Below, piece after piece: positions 5,161 to 5,706 of a stretch of DNA of 5,706 nt. The DNA comes from DASXBA01 sp046729895 (lineage in GTDB: Bacteria; Actinomycetota; Thermoleophilia; Solirubrobacterales; Thermoleophilaceae). The stretch covers positions 1 to 5,706 of the forward strand of contig JBKPHP010000049.1 of the NCBI GenBank assembly GCA_046729895.1. Direction: 5' to 3'. Each line of letters begins with the position of its first letter. Within the stretch, counting starts at the first letter, position 1. The notes under the pieces were generated by a model. That model was not told where the DNA came from. It saw only the letters and a list, made by a program, of their open reading frames with translations, and ran no database searches. Both the position numbers and the translations under genes were made by a program.

Positions 5161-5182
5161 GGGCAGCATGACTCCGCTGCCC
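5161..5182. repeat. Hairpin GGGCAGC-N8-GCTGCCC
   Basis: Perfect 7-bp arms (5161-5167, 5176-5182) around an 8-base loop, ending about 60 bp before the DUF2264 gene. It lacks a T-tract on either strand, so it is more likely an operator or mRNA leader structure than an intrinsic terminator. Confidence 0.35.
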
Positions 5183-5243
5183 AGTCGGTCGGGCTCGTTC
5201 TCGCTCGGCGGCAGCCGGCTCGGATACGGTGGGGCGAAACGTG

Positions 5244-5706
5244 ATGACGCGGGGTGAATGGGAGCAGGAGCTCGCGCGGCTCCTAGCGCCAGTAATCGCG
5301 CACGTCTCGCCGCTCGGCGCGCGGGTGCGGCTTCCGGGGCCGCGCCCGAGCTCGTCCGGTCCGGAGAGCGACTCGTTCGAGGGGTTCGCGCGCTCGCTGT
5401 GGCTGGCGGCCCCCTGGCTCGCGACCCACGCGACCGGGGTACTGGACGTCGCCGGCAGGCGGGTGGATCTAGGGGCGTTCTATCGCCGGGGGCTATCGGC
5501 GGGCACGAGGCGTGGCCGCCGGGAGTCCTGGTATCGCCTGCTCCGGACGCCGCAGACACTGGTCGAGGCGGCGGCGATCGCTCGCGCGCTCGTCGTCGCC
5601 AGGCACCGGCTGTGGGATCCGCTGAATGCAGGGGAGCGACGGCGACTCTTGGCGTGGCTCGACCGCACGCGTGCTCGCATTCGGGCACTGGACAACAACT
5701 GGCACC
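5244..5706 (+). CDS. DUF2264 domain-containing protein, N-terminal part
   Basis: The gene runs off the right edge with 154 complete codons visible. It opens MTRGEWEQELARLLAPVIAHVSPLGARVRLPGP, then SFEGFARSLWLAAPWLA (44-60), VDLGAFYRRGLSAGT (74-88), QTLVEAAAIARAL (104-116), LWDPLNAGERRRLLAWLDR (123-141) and DNNWH at the edge (150-154). This succession (EGFAR..W, GLxxGT, LVE.A, LWDPL, NNW) is that of DUF2264, a helical-toroid family thought to act on carbohydrates and found near polysaccharide genes; no reaction is established to my knowledge. The stretch RRGRRESWYRLLRTPQ replaces the more usual DP..YWG segment. ATG 5244 was chosen over GTG 5241 because MTRxEW is the typical opening; GGTGGGG lies about 8 bases upstream. 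The divergent glycosyltransferase supports a surface-glycan context. Confidence 0.85.
   Translation, partial: MTRGEWEQELARLLAPVIAHVSPLGARVRLPGPRPSSSGPESDSFEGFARSLWLAAPWLATHATGVLDVAGRRVDLGAFYRRGLSAGTRRGRRESWYRLLRTPQTLVEAAAIARALVVARHRLWDPLNAGERRRLLAWLDRTRARIRALDNNWH

Larger units (their letters stand above)
4974..5240. other. Divergent intergenic region before the DUF2264 gene
   Basis: This stretch lies between the minus-strand glycosyltransferase and the plus-strand DUF2264 gene. Short open frames on the plus strand (for example TTG 5048 to 5257) have no recognisable content. It holds the TCGAATTCGA palindrome, the GGGCAGC hairpin and two ATCGAAGG copies 12 bases apart (5075-5082, 5087-5094). 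No convincing promoter was found; GATACG at 5223-5228 is a weak -10 candidate. Confidence 0.45.

Noticed and set aside
5048..5257. A 69-codon plus-strand frame starting at TTG
   Set aside because: It overlaps the DUF2264 start, has no recognisable motif, and has no supporting ribosome binding site.
5137..5688. A 183-codon open frame on the minus strand
   Set aside because: It is antisense to the DUF2264 coding region, which has a clear family signature; the product is Arg/Pro/Ala-rich.

Overview
The window is GC-rich (roughly 65-70%) bacterial DNA. GTG and possible CTG starts, short intergenic gaps, promoters sitting almost on start codons, and the mix of protein types (SnoaL-like NTF2-fold proteins, a GlsB-type membrane protein, a CapA-like phosphoesterase, a DUF2264 protein, an RTX-style secreted protein) suggest an actinobacterium. 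Thermoleophilia/Solirubrobacterales is my best guess, from remembered protein similarity rather than a search.

Layout, left to right. (1) 1-427, minus strand: the N-terminal part of a secreted, RTX-like protein, with one apparent frameshift. (2) 428-694: an upstream region with two inverted repeats, one of which (CGAAC-N4-GTTCG) has the form of a Gram-positive/actinobacterial LexA box and touches the start of the next gene. (3) 695-1006, plus: a small helical protein of unknown function. (4) 1025-1913, minus: a probable two-gene unit, a dimeric alpha/beta-barrel protein followed by a SnoaL-like protein, behind a good sigma70-type promoter and a nine-codon leader ORF. (5) 2001-2758, plus: a GlsB/YeaQ-type membrane protein and a second SnoaL-like protein. 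(6) 2805-4973, minus: a glycosyltransferase, a small unknown protein and a CapA-family protein, probably partly co-transcribed. (7) 5244-5706, plus: the N-terminal part of a DUF2264 protein, running off the window.

The right half (glycosyltransferase, CapA-like enzyme, DUF2264) fits a cell-surface polysaccharide theme. The middle holds small stress-type proteins and small-ligand folds. The most interesting observations are: near-identical -35/-10 boxes (TTGG-NN-N17-GATACT) in front of the barrel gene and the second SnoaL gene, the former followed by a leader ORF that reads like the first codons of a SnoaL gene; four apparent frameshifts, each repaired by adding one base; and the LexA-like box. 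No RNA gene, CRISPR array, insertion sequence or phage gene was seen.
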